Below are positions 22,808-34,369 of a stretch of DNA of 64,000 nucleotides, in pieces. The stretch is from Rugalucina vietnamica (lineage: Eukaryota > Mollusca > Bivalvia > Lucinida > Lucinidae). The stretch covers positions 69,224,315-69,288,314 of the forward strand of contig OZ024869.1 of the NCBI GenBank assembly GCA_964017185.1, read 5' to 3'. The notes below the pieces were generated by a model. That model saw only the letters and a list, made by a program, of their open reading frames with translations, was not told the DNA's origin and ran no database searches. A program made the position numbers and the translations under genes. Position 1 is the stretch's first letter. The number at the start of each line of letters is the position of its first letter.

Positions 22808-23911
22808 ATTGAACAGTGGAGGAGAGATGCCCAATTGAGTATCACTGACCTAGATTGCTTTGTTACTATTAATAGCAATTTGATACTCAATTGGGCATCT
22901 TTTTGTCATTTTTATAGTACTCTCAGAAAATCGAAAAAATGTATCACAGTTTTTAACTGATTTCTACCAATTTTGGAGAGCTTAAAGATGAATAAATTTT
23001 CAAACTTTTGACCGTTCAGAATTTTTTTAATTGTCTAGAAAAAAAGTTATTAAGGTTTAAAATCAGGATTTTTTTCTGATTTTCTGTGATTCCTATTTGG
23101 GAGCTGGAAAAAAAAGTGATGCCCATTTAGGAAACGGTGATTCCTATTTAGGAACATATAATAAGATCTATGATTCCTGAATGGGATACAAATAGTTTGT
23201 TATGCTTCCTGTTGAAGAACTTTGTTTACCAGAGCCTCACTGACTTAACTGTCATGTTATTTTCTGAATACCTTTCTGTATCTCATATCGATCATAGAGA
23301 TGCTCCACATTCAACCTTTTTTCATTTTAATGGCCAGAGTGTATTTTAAGTTCTGTTTCACAATCATTTATACAAGTGCGTTCAGTTATTAATATGCCCC
23401 TGCCATATTCAGAAATAAATTGACAACTCTTCTTGCTTTTGAACATCTTCACTGGCAAGAAATAGACATCTGGATGAATTCGTTTATATAATGTGTTAAG
23501 TGTGTCTATAAATATTTACTCTGTATATAAAACTTCCAGAGTTTGTGATGCTGTATGCCTTCTTTGATTACATACCATATGGAGCCAAATTTTTAACAAA
23601 AAATCGCTGATATTCGAGTTTCAAAGATACCACAAGGAACCATGGTTAATGGTTTGTAATTTTGTTTGTAAATTATGAAAGAATAGCCATTTTTGTACTA
23701 CGGCCGAAAATTTGGTGTCTTTATGAGCTCTATTTACAATGTAACACTGCTGATTTTCATTCATTGTACATTTTAAAATTTCATGGTAAAGCGGTTGTTA
23801 CAATATAACTAAGCATGTCAGTGTTTTTGCAAGAAAACTAATATTCTACTAGGACGGTTTTACGACCAAAGCTTGCTTATGGGTTCCTTCATGAGGTAAG
23901 CTTGTCTTAAA
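22808..23911 (+). repeat. 1.1 kb inverted arm, left
   Basis: Reverse complement of 28026-29147 over its length with scattered mismatches. The two start at GAGAGATGCCCAATTGAG and fade at TTCATGAGGTAAGC. Near 22823-22904 the arm contains its own hairpin (GATGCCCAATTGAGTATCA, inverted 70 bp later). Transcription through the 4.1 kb spacer would give a very long double-stranded stem. Confidence 0.85.
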
Positions 23912-24934
23912 GTACTCTGGAGTCACCCATGACTTTGTATTCTGTCAAAACGTGGGTTGGCATTTCATCATACAGTTTCATGATTGTTTCACCAAGGGGC
24001 TAAGTGGGCTTAATTTATTTTTAAGCAATGACACATATCTCCTCTTCGTGATATTCAAAACCTCTTCTATAGGGTTTTAAGTCATGGAAATTAACATGCC
24101 AGTAAAGGATGTCAAAAAAAAGTAGTATTATACAGCTAAACAGGGCAATATTCTTTGTATTCATCCTTAATCCGCAAAATACATTATTGATATTAGAAGA
24201 ATGTCTGTCTGTGAATGTCCTGGTGATTCCCTTGACTTAAAGCATATACAAGAGGATTTATGAATATGAGCAGTGAGACAAAGCCTAAGTATAAATGTTT
24301 CTCTGTGAAAGTCCCAGTCCCCTATGGTATTCTGTGCCAAGAAAACAAACCATGAATTTTATGATGAAATGCCAACCCATGTTTTGGCAGAATACAAAGA
24401 CATAGGTGACTCCATAGTACTCCATAGTACTTTAAGGACTTATGTGTGGTCACTGTATATATACTTATTCGCAAAAGAAACACGAAAATAACTAATACGC
24501 TTGTTTTTCTTTCTATATCGCCAAATTTTTTTTCAAGTGATATAAATATTGATAGTCCCGTTAATTCGCTTTCACAAAATTAGAAAATCATGACGTTAAG
24601 ACTTGCCGCGAAAAAAAAAGTTGTCACCCATTTCCATAGCTACAGGGTTAGGATACCTTTAATTACCTTGCAAAAGTTTACAAACTAATACCAATATTCG
24701 AAAGTCACGTTTGAAACAAAATCAAATCAGAAAATTTTATGTCTTTTCCGACGCTTTTTTCTTGTACGTGACGTCGTTTTTACTTTTTGACGTAAATTGG
24801 TATTTTCTAGCAAACGAATAGACGTACTCAAAATCTTTTAGTGCCATAAGATAGCTGTTGACACACTGAACAGACACCTACAGAATCACAATTTGAAAGC
24901 CCATAGTGTGTCTGTAGTAAACAACTAGAAAAAG
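23912..24934. other. Spacer inside the inverted arms, nothing recognised
   Basis: A+T-rich. The phrase ACATGGGTTGGCATTTCATC-like appears inverted at 23950-23975 and 24362-24385 (GTCAAAACGTGGGTTGGC against GCCAACCCATGTTTTGGC), suggesting another small foldback of about 430 bp. No coding frame. Confidence 0.45.
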
Positions 24935-25240
24935 TGCCTTGAGAGGCAGGTATACCCCCGGCTGGTAGCCACAAAGCCCCCTCCCTACCCCCTACCTATA
25001 CAACCCTGCACATTCTCACCCCTGACATTGAACCTCAACCCCCCAATGAAAGACAGTACCCTTATCAAGTACACTTTAGAAATAAGCACTGTAAAGCACA
25101 TTGCATACAAACATGGGGGAGTGGTGTTTTAGAATGACAGATCTATTTTAGAGCAGTATACAGAGCTGAAGTGTATACTCAATCTAGGACATAATCCTCA
25201 GGTCCTCAGTCCTAGATTGGAATGAAAATAGAGTGTCATG

Positions 25241-25274
<34 letters not shown>

Positions 25275-26290
25275 CCCAGACCTTGACCTCAAGTCCCACC
25301 CCCACCCCATGCATGGACCCTTGGGTCCATCCCACCCCCATGCATGGACCCTTGGGTCTAACCCTTATGTGGTACCTATGTTGTAAGTATGAATGCTTTC
25401 TGACAAATGGTTGTCAAGATATAGACCTACAGAATATTAATCTTGGTAAATATTCTGTATTTTATAAATGTGTCCTAGATTTTGACCTCCAGCCCCACCC
25501 CTAGAGTTTGGTGCCATGGAATTTAATTCAACCCTAAAGGGTATCTATGATCCAAATAGGAATACATTCCTCTAAGTTTTTGTTAATATATGAACTTAGA
25601 GAAGAAAAAAACACTATGTAAATAGCACATTTTCAAGGTGACATAGATTTTGAACTCTAGCCCCACCCCCCGAGCATGGACCCTCAGGTCTGAACATCAT
25701 GGAAACAAAGCAAACCTTATAGGGTACCTTAAGTCCAAATATGAATGATTTCTGAAAATTGGCTCATGAGATATACACCATTAGAGAAACTTTAACCAAA
25801 ACTTAGACACAAATTAAAGGTGACCTAGATTTTGACCTCTAGCCCCACCCCCAGGCATGGACCCTGGGGTCCGAACTCTTGGAATCAAAGCTAACCCTAT
25901 AGGGTACCTAAAGTCCAAATATGAATGATTTCTGATAAATGGTTCTTGAGATATACACCACTAGAGAAACTTTAACCAAAACTTTGTCGCAAATTAGAGG
26001 TGACCTAGATCTCTAGCCCCACCCCCGGGCATGGACCCTGGGGTCCGAACTCATGGAAACAAGGCAAACCCTATAGGGTACCTATGGTCCAAATATGAAT
26101 GGTTTCTGACTATAACTGCATGAGATATACACCACTAGAGAAACTTTAACCAAAACTTTGACGCAAATTCTACTGAACTAACGAACTAACGAACGAACAA
26201 ACGAACTAACGAACATACGAACGGACGAACGGACAAACGGAAAAGCGAAAACTATATACCCGTCGGCATAAATGCCGGGGGTATAATAAT
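24935..26290 (+). mobile_element. pearl/HINE-like element with about 170 bp cores
   Basis: Starts at TTGAGAGGCAGGTATACCCCC and ends with a hairpin and mirror end (GTCGGCATAAATGCCGGGGGTATA). Between them are about five tandem cores near 25280, 25480, 25655, 25830 and 26005, each with TTTTGACCTCTAGCCCCACC and AGGGTACCTAAAGTCCAAAT, then a GAACTAACGAAC-type tetranucleotide tract at 26170-26240. TATACCCCCGG and its complement form the terminal repeats. A poly(A) run lies at 25241-25270. Non-coding. Confidence 0.7.
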
Positions 26291-26453
26291 GACGATCTCA
26301 AAACAATAGGCTGACGTCAACAGAAAAACGCGACCCTTGGAAGCGTTGACAAGCAGTATTTTTCCAATCATTTTGTACGATTTCTTTAGGTTAGACACCC
26401 GGCTACTACTTCACGCCATCTGTTTTCATATCGTAGTAATCGTGAATGTTTTA

Positions 26454-27129
26454 AGCTCGGTACACACTCAGAGATTAATCTTAAAGATTTTTGTATCTGA
26501 TACAAATCTTATAGTGTGTACACCCCTAATACATGTATCATGAAACTTTTTCGAGTTTCATGAAACTGTATTTGGTTTAGGACACTGCTCTATTTGCTAA
26601 GATTTGTATTAGTGTATTAGCCAATCAGAACACTGCATTTCCTGCAAGGAATGTTACCTGTTGACCTACTGATGCTGGAAGATAAACTCATGCAGACGAA
26701 ATAACATTATCAGGTGTAAACACAGAACAATCCCTTTCCTTCACACATAAAGCATGGCAGACAACGTTTTTTCAACACAGATATTGAAAAACTAATAGAA
26801 TTATGGCGCGAAGAAGAAAACCTGTGGAACTTCGCATCACCTGTCGTCCTTCCAAGTTTTGCATGGCAACAGCCATAATAATTAAACATAATGCAATGAT
26901 AACTTCATCTTCTTCTGTAAGCACTATTTTGACAGAAGGCGGGAAAATACCAGCATATTGATTGACCTTGGTACTATTTATACACAATAGCATCATTTTG
27001 GTGGGAGAAAAATTAACAGGTAGGAGGTGTATCATGAGATTTGTATCAGTGTGTGTACAGCAGTGTTTCATGTTACAAAAATCTCAGAGATTAATTTCAT
27101 GAGACGAATCTCTGAGTGTGTACCTGCCT
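26454..27129. mobile_element. Word-lattice foldback element F3 (AGAGATT words)
   Basis: Ends AGCTCGGTACACACTCAGAG and, inverted, AGGCAGGTACACACTCAGAG, with a perfect TTA on each side (26451-26453, 27130-27132). Next to each end lie repeated words (AGAGATTAAT, GATACAAATCT, TTTCATGAAAC) in both orientations; the 550 bp middle is plain. Nested within the 7.6 kb insertion. Confidence 0.75.
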
Positions 27130-27132
27130 TTA

Positions 27133-28025
27133 GATTCAAAATCGTAATACACAAGATCATACACTAACGTCATTGTAACGTCTTAATGAAGAATGCTACA
27201 AACGTTTATTTTGGTTGATTATTGCTCACTGAAAATACTCAAAAGTTATATCACTGAAAATTCCATCACAATGATTCTTTTTAAGAAAATGGTGTTTAAA
27301 TATTTTCGCATTTCTTTTGCCGATAAGTATACATGTTTGAAGATTTACTTGTATAAAAAAGCATTGTTTATTTTTGTCAACAATATTATATTCTTTAGCA
27401 TGCTTTATCATGGGACTGATGAATATGTTGCAAATACATGGATTTGTGTATACATGATTGTGAAATGAGTGGTCAGCTCAGAGCAAGTGAGTCATTTTTC
27501 AGTTACTTTAAGGTTGAAATCGTCGGACCCATTTTTATTAGCTTTTTGAAAAGAAATAAGCCCGATTTTTCGATGTAGTCATTGACTTCAGTCACATAAG
27601 AACCTGAAACAAAAGGCATGTCATCTTTCAGCAAACAATAAGTGCACACGAGCCGCCCAAAAATACTCACTTCGAGAATTTTCCAGAAAAAAAACAAAAA
27701 AAAAAAAAAAACATGTTTACACTAACTTTTTCCAGAGAAATACATTTCCATGACTCCAAAATAATCTTTAATTTTTCAGATTATGTATCCTAGACATGTA
27801 GTCTTTCTGTAATTTTTATTCACATGCATTCCATTTTCCAGGAAATGGGTCCCACGAAAACCAGTTACATTTCCAATTCTAAACCAAGCTATTTAAAATT
27901 TTAAAAGAATAACTATATTTAGTCATTCCTTGTATCTGTGACATCTATTAGCAATAAATGCACATTATCATTTGATTGACAGATTAAAAAAAACACAGTA
28001 GATGTCTGTCAATATTGATAAACTC
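27133..28025. other. A+T-rich spacer, no gene seen
   Basis: A frame at 27193-27468 (+) is hydrophobic and low in complexity, and another at 27503-27697 (-) has no domain. A poly(A) run lies near 27687-27710. Nothing else is supported. Confidence 0.5.
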
Positions 28026-29147
28026 TTAAGGCATGCTTACCTCATGAAGGAACCCACAAGCAAGCTTTGTTCGTAAAACCGCCCTGGTAGAATATTAGTT
28101 TTCTTGCAAAATAACACTGACAAGCTTAGTTTTATATTGTAAGAATTAACCGCTTTACCATGAAATTCTAAAATGTACAATGAATGAAAATCAGAGTGTA
28201 ACTTGGTAAATAGTGCTGATAAAGACACCAAATTTTCAGCTGTAGTACAAACATGGATATTTTTTCATAATTTACAAACAAAATTACAAACCATTAACCA
28301 TGATTCCTTGTGGATTCTTTGAAACTCAAATATCAGCATTTTTTTGTTAAAAAAATTTGCTCCATATGTTATGTAATCAATTTAGGCATACAGCATCATA
28401 ACTCTGGAAGTTCTATATACAGAGTAAATATTTATAGACACACTTAACACATTATATAAACAAATTCATCCAGATATCTATTTCTTGCCAGTGAAGATTG
28501 TTCAAAAGCAAGAAGAGTTGTCAATTTATTTCTGAATATGGCAGGGGCATATCAATAACTGAACGCACTTGTATAAATGATTGTGAAACAGAACTTAAAA
28601 TACACTCTGGCCATTAAAATGAAAAAAGTTGTTGAATGTGGAGCATCTCTATGATCGATATGTGATACAGAAAAAAGGTATTCAGAAAATATGACAGTTA
28701 AGTCAGTGAGGCTGTGGTAAACAAAGTTCTTCACAAGGAAGCATAACAAACTATTTGTATCCCATTCAGGAATCATAGATCTTATTATATGTTCCTGAAT
28801 AGGAATCACCGTTTCCTAGATGGGCATCACTTTTTTTCTAGCTCCCAAATAGGAATCACAGAAAATCAGAAAAAAATCCTGATTTTAAACCTTAATAACT
28901 TTTTTTCTAGACAATTAAAAAAAATTCTGAACGGTCAAAAGTTTGGAAATTCATTCATCTTTAAGCTCCCCAAAGTTGGTGGAAATCGGTTAAAAACTGT
29001 GATACATTTTTTCGATTTTCTGAGAGTACTATAAAAATGACAAAAAGATGCCCAATTGAGTATCAAATTGCTATTAATAGTAACATTTACCTGTCAAAGC
29101 AATCTAGGTCAGTGATACTCAATTGGGCATCTCTCCTTCACTGTTGA
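28026..29147 (-). repeat. 1.1 kb inverted arm, right
   Basis: Inverted partner of 22808-23911. The GATGCCCAATTGAG hairpin is repeated at 29047-29135. Copy differences are scattered substitutions and short indels, so the arms are not being kept identical. Confidence 0.85.
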
Positions 29148-30264
29148 AAATGCAGGAAATAGCCATACAAATAAGAAAATTACATGCTGAACCAAAATCA
29201 AAGACTGATGATCCTAAAAATATCTCTGTTTATGGTAACATAAAAAGCTATATGTATGTTTTCAACATGCTTAATTTCAAATCAATAGGCCGAACAGTTA
29301 CGCAACAACAGTGGTTTGTTTAAAACAGCGAAAATTATATGTTAGAATATTTGACTTAGCAAATGCGCACAAATACATGTTTATGTCAAAAATCTAATGC
29401 CTATTATTGACGTTTCGATTTTTCTTTTACAACATATAAGCCTAGAGTTTAACTGATTATATGGATATGGCCGAAGTTAAATTTCGATTATAAAGTATCT
29501 ATGTAAGGGGTGGGAATTGATAAATGGAACCCCGAAAAATGCCTAGTTATGAAGGCAAACACGTATTTTAGGCATAGAGATAATTCTTTAGGTGTCAGGT
29601 CTATACCAAATATACCTATATATGACTGAGTGTTATATTTTGAGTCAACTTAGATATACTTACATCATATTTTGCATTTTAATAAGAGGTCAAATTACCC
29701 CACCCACATATGAAAATTTTGGGGTCGACTTAAAAATTTTGTCATTGTCCTCTAAGAATACGCTAAACTAGTCTCCTTTAGTTCCCGAATAAAACGTCAT
29801 TTATTTTTCTGGCAAATGGTACCCATTTACAAATGGTATCAAGGATATATGGCTTTATACAAGTAAAACTGTAAAAATGGCATGGAATATAGCCATATTT
29901 TAACAAGCTTTGCAAAGCTAAGTCCTTTTAACAAAGTGCCAGTACAATTCTATTAAGACATGCCATTCTAACAAAAAAAAAAAAATTAAACACACGCACG
30001 GCAGGAGCCGTTACGGTAATAGAAATGCCATTCCAGATACTTTCATTTAATAAAATTGAAAAATATCTCAATTTTTTGTCCAATTACATAACCCCCAGCT
30101 TATTCAAGTATGTGTTATTTTTGCATTTTAAGTTGCAAGTCTTCACAAATAACACCTTTTTAAAGACAAAAGATTAATCTTTTGAAATTCATTTACATTT
30201 TATGGCTGGCCTTTACACAATCATATTTAGGTGCCCACTTTTAAGACTTTATAAATGCCCCTCG
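29148..30264. other. Right flank of the compound insertion, no gene seen
   Basis: No frame above 70 residues with a recognisable domain. It ends in the inverted GAGGGGCATT terminus. Confidence 0.5.
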
Positions 30265-30266
30265 TA

Positions 30267-30962
30267 TATATGGCTGGTTGTGCAACTAACGTCCATATTT
30301 CAAAGGCGTACTGGGCACAGCCTAAGCAATAACAAACGTGGGCTTATTGATACCATCTTGCCAAGGAACCAATGTATATTTTAGTTATTATAGTACATGT
30401 CACATGTTCATAAAGCTGAGTTTTGCTCCGAGTTGGTAAATTGTTTACGCAGAGTAAAGTACAAATACAGGTGTGTTCTGGTATCGGCACCCAGTTAATG
30501 CCATCAATTCATAGTTTACCACAACCTTGCAGGCTTTCAGCTTGGCGTGCTTTATCCCATTTTGCTGCTGCATACATTTGCAGTTTCGGCAGTTCTCTCG
30601 TTATCCGAATGAGCACTGCTCTGGAGAGAGTGCTTCTCGGGCAGGTGACTTCATTCGTTGTATGGCTTTCCATGTGCCGGTTAGGGTATGCATTAATTTA
30701 TCCATTAGTAAATTACTTGTTTTGTCTTTAATCACATGATATATTTTCCCCGCCAATTGGTTCTAATGGTTACATGTACATGACCATGATCGTTGAATGC
30801 AAGTTAACACCATGGGTCACTGTAACGCTATGCGGTCATGTTTAAAATCCCCTATGTATGCTCGTTCATATGACCATCATATGTATCAGGTTTGTCATCA
30901 TGGTACTATCGGATTGCTTGAGGTCTTAGCGAACAAGGCCAACCTAGACCTAGGTTAATTGA
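30267..30962 (+). repeat. Segmental repeat unit D, right part
   Basis: Resumes unit homology with GTGCAACTAACGTCCATATTTCAAAGGC (split here: landmark near 30290), CTTGCAGGCTTTCAGCTTGG (30526) and AACAAGGCCAACCTAGACCT (30933). Joined to 22657 it restores the order seen in A, B and C. Several internal segments are missing. Confidence 0.7.
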
Positions 30963-31190
30963 TGAGTATTCGCATGAGACAACCAACAATTTAGGTTTCC
31001 ATCCAGGTCCGACACAAACCAGGCTGTACAGTCACAGAAAACAGCTAAAATTTCAGATTTAAAAGGAAGAGGTATTGTACTCTCTTTGGAGCGAAATCAA
31101 AGGCGCTGATCAGTCGTGCAGTTACTGCACGGCTGATCTGCGGCTTTGTTTTCGCATATGCGGATTATTGGTTTTCTGAAGCAACGGCCC
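30963..31190 (-). mobile_element. MITE-A copy 9
   Basis: Reverse orientation (hairpin in the right half). The stem apex GTCGTGCAGTTACTGCACGGC is a paired variant not seen in other copies. Ends are decayed. It sits at the end of unit D like copies 2 and 7 in units A and C. Confidence 0.75.
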
Positions 31191-31409
31191 AAATACATAT
31201 GTAAAAACATCGAAGACAAGTCTTTGCAGTTAGGATCACAATCTGTTCACCACCTTTGAGTTTCGACATAGAGATTGATTTGTATGTTTTTTATCCAAAG
31301 TTGCAGAATTCTAAGTCGAGCTATTGTTTGTAGGTAACCAGATTAATCTTAGACGAGTCTTATTCAAATCAGGAAGTATATGAAATTCCAATGTTCACAT
31401 GCCTTAATT

Positions 31410-31644
31410 GAGCCGCGACGCGAGTAAACCGGTCTTCGGGATTTCCGACCAGGTCTGACACAAACCGGGCTGTACAGTCTCAGAAGCAGGCTAGAACCTT
31501 GAAATTTCGGATATAAGAAGAAGAGGAAATATACTATCCGTGTAGCGAAAACAAAGGCGCTGATCAGCTTCGCGGTTACCGCGAAGCTGATCTGCGCCTT
31601 TGTTTTCGCATAGGCAAAAATCCGGTTTTCTCACGATGCGGCTC
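31410..31644 (-). mobile_element. MITE-A copy 10
   Basis: GAGCCGCGACGCGAGTAAACC ... GGTTTTCTCACGATGCGGCTC with AATT duplicated (31406-31409, 31645-31648). Intact hairpin with apex CGCGGTTACCGCG. One of the best preserved copies. Confidence 0.9.
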
Positions 31645-32110
31645 AATTCATGAACGGTACATGCAATACTTAGAACTACTTTTACATATGCATCTCATTG
31701 ACAGACATATGCATTCAAAATACACTAATGTATCCTAACACTATCTAGCAAAAGAAAGGAATTGCAAAGATAATTTGTGTTAATCTAACAACACATGAGC
31801 CTTAAACAAATCTGCAAATCGGCCTGAAACAATATCCGGGTTCTGTGTTAACAGCCGAGTTTCTTTGTTACACGTTAAACTGCATAAATGAACGTTGAAG
31901 CATACCAGACATATACCCTGTTTATGTTGAATAGCCGGATATGTTGCATACAGTCGGGTTTCCGGGTAAAACTTAAGACAAATAACTATTTCCCGAGAAA
32001 CAGCGTCAGTGGCCAGCAGGCAGACGAGTTTCTTTGTAAACGTAATTATGATTCTATTATACGTAAAAAGTCATGCAAGAGTTCACATGGGCATCATTTT
32101 CCTACTTTAA
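31645..32110. other. No gene seen
   Basis: One frame (31888-32121, 77 residues) without domain. Ends at MITE-C copy 1. Confidence 0.45.
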
Positions 32111-32315
32111 CCCATATTTGACGAATGGATTTTCCCATAATTATCAATTGGGTGAGTCCACTTTCGTTTTTAGGGGTGTTAGGAGTGATTTTTAAATTTT
32201 ATTCAATTTTTTGATGAAATTTCTCTAAGCAAACAGAATAGCCCCAGATGGGACGCACATCTGGGGCTATTTTGTTTGCCTATGTCCCATAAAAGGGACG
32301 CCAGGCTTAAATGAG
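32111..32315 (+). mobile_element. MITE-C copy 1 (piggyBac-like TTAA site)
   Basis: Bounded by TTAA on both sides (32107-32110, 32316-32319), starting CCCATATTTGACG and ending AGGCTTAAATGAG. Internal hairpin at 32229-32279: GCAAACAGAATAGCCCC ... GGGGCTATTTTGTTTGC, apex shortened relative to copy 2. The CCC start in a TTAA site fits a piggyBac-mobilised MITE; the superfamily call is inference because the terminal repeats are short. Confidence 0.75.
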
Positions 32316-32320
32316 TTAAT

Positions 32321-32471
32321 GTATGCATCTATGACGCTCTTTTCCATTGTCATTATTAAAATGGCAATTGCAGTTCTCACCAGATATAATTAATCTGCCT
32401 GCAGGTGATGGCACGCTCCGTATGCCGCAGATCGGCTATTTTAGTATAATAATAATAATAATAATAATAAT
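32321..32471 (+). repeat. Unit-front fragment and (ATA)n run
   Basis: 32321-32413 matches the front of the unit array (GCATCTATGACG ... CTGCCTGCAGGTGATGGCA), here isolated and 9 kb from unit D's front. An ATA run follows at 32446-32471. Confidence 0.6.
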
Positions 32472-33618
32472 GACTTTTTATCACGCTAATTGATGGACAG
32501 ACGATGCACCATAGAAGCATTTACTGAACACGGCCCCTAAATGGAAACCTCATATGAATCCTCTTGGGTGTACCCACATGTATCTCGATAATATATCGTA
32601 CACTAATATTTTAATACGGTTAATATGACATCATGTAGAATTCACGCCGTTGTGGCGCTGTTATATAAAGGAATTGACAGTGATTGAGAGTTTTTTTTTT
32701 TCTCCTTTAAAGTGCCCCGTATCCTCGTATATACCGTATTCTTATAAACAATTTTTGCATATTTTTTCTTCATTTATCCGAAAAATAATGAAAATGGATG
32801 GGATTCGTTATTTCAAAAATTTCATGATGATTGGACGTCAAATATCTTTTGAAATGAACTAGTCCGGGAAATTTCCGACTATACCTCGTACATTTTATGC
32901 TATCAAAATTTAAAAACCATCTACAGATCTATTTGAAAGATTTTGCAAGCTCTTATATTTACGTCAAACTGCTTTAATATTGTAACACAATCCAAAACAC
33001 ATATATTTCTTATGAAAAAAAGTTACTTCTATCATGTATGTTGCCATGACCACCGTTGCGCTATAAGGACTATATTCAATTGAAAAACGAGGTACGCCCT
33101 TTGTTATGCATGTTGGATCAAACGATGTGTGAATTTGTGCCTATTGCATAGTCTATACAGTGGTATAGATGTTGAACTTCAATAAACACATAAAGTTTCG
33201 AGAATTGTAGTATTTGATTCTTAAAATAACAGTTTTATAAATACGTTAACGTCATCAACGTCGAAACGTCATCAACAATTTTTATGACGTCATGTTTAAA
33301 TTGCAGCAACTACACTACACAAATTTCAAAGCCCATATCTTTGCTATTTGTGAAGATAATCTATTCAAATTCCCAGAAAATACTCAGAAGAACTTGGTCT
33401 TTTACATGCTATGAATGCTTTGGCCATATGACCCCTTTTGGCAGATCGTGGACCATTTATTATTTTCTTGCGTGTGCCCAACCTGCCATGTCCGCATTTT
33501 TACCATCATGCTTATTATAATATTTTTAACTTGAAAAGCGTTGCCGCGTGCGATGGGAATTCATATTCTGTATTCGCGCAAATGATTGTCAAGGAATCTC
33601 TAGTCACTCCCAGAATCT
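32472..33618. other. A+T-rich, no gene seen
   Basis: No recognised domain in any frame. At 33249-33295 there is a cluster of ACGTCATCAACGTCGAAACG and a perfect palindrome ATGACGTCAT (CRE-like), resembling the words of foldback F4 at 42161. Confidence 0.45.
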
Positions 33619-33622
33619 TTAA

Positions 33623-33843
33623 CCCACATTTGACGAATGGATTTTCCCATCATTATCATTAGGGCGAGTCCACTTTCATTTTTAGGGGCGTCAGATGTGA
33701 TTTTTAAATTTTATTCAATTTTTCGATGACAATTTTATAAGCAAACAGAATAGCCCCAGATGGGACGCCGCGTTCTGCGGCGTCACATCTGGGGCTATTC
33801 TGTTTGCCTATGTCCCATAAAAGGGACGCCAGGCTTAGATGAG
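33623..33843 (+). mobile_element. MITE-C copy 2 (piggyBac-like TTAA site)
   Basis: TTAA at 33619-33622 and 33844-33847. Same ends as copy 1. Near-perfect 67 bp hairpin at 33741-33807 (arms GCAAACAGAATAGCCCCAG... and GGACGCCGC/GCGGCGTC, loop GTTCT). This is the fuller form; copy 1 lost the apex. Confidence 0.8.
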
Positions 33844-34065
33844 TTAAATAGCGATTTCCTATCCCGCTTCCTACACAACGTCCTTGATCCCAGCCTTGCT
33901 AAAATACCATCTTTATAACTATGCTGCCTTCTTTAATTGCACGCCGCTGGGTCGGGCGTCAGACTCTATGATGACCCCGACATAAAGCTATTCATTTTAG
34001 TTGGCTGGTGCCGGAGCTTCTTGTCTGTTGCTTGGCCCACCGGGGTTCAACTGGTGTTTTTCTTT

Positions 34066-34262
34066 TGCTCCGGGTCTCAGTAAGTTATTTGGCGCTCAGG
34101 GATCTCCATCGTCGGGCAGCTTACTGCTCACTCGGCTTACGATATGTTTTCTTGGTATAAGTACCTTAGTGTCATTTTAGTTTTTTCCCACCCCTCGGTT
34201 TATGGAGTGGAAATTTCTTTCTGATTGCGCCATTTCCTGATCATTGCCTACTTGTACCTTTA
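34066..34262 (+). repeat. R5 repeat, internally deleted copy
   Basis: Joins the CAGGGATCTCCATCGTCGGG module (34099) directly to CACTCGGCTTACGATATG (34130) and GATTGCGCCATTTCCTG, skipping about 330 bp present at 10005-10540. Confidence 0.65.
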
Positions 34263-34369
34263 TAGCAAATGGAGCAGTTTTTGAACTTGTGTCTATGAAA
34301 ATAAGCTGAAATAGTGTTAATTCTCAAGGAGGGTGAAAGTCAGACAAAAGCGCTTATTTCGCATTTTTT

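Larger units (their letters stand above)
22658..30264. mobile_element. 7.6 kb compound insertion with mariner-like ends
   Basis: Splits unit D exactly. The outer ends TGAGGGGCATTCATTAAGTC (22658) and, inverted, CGAGGGGCATTTATAAAGTC (30264) form inverted repeats of about 28 bp with mismatches. TA lies on both sides (22656-22657, 30265-30266), as for Tc1/mariner elements. Inside are 1.1 kb inverted arms, a pearl-like element and foldback F3. No transposase could be read, so whether this is one large non-autonomous element or a small one filled by later insertions is open. Confidence 0.7.
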
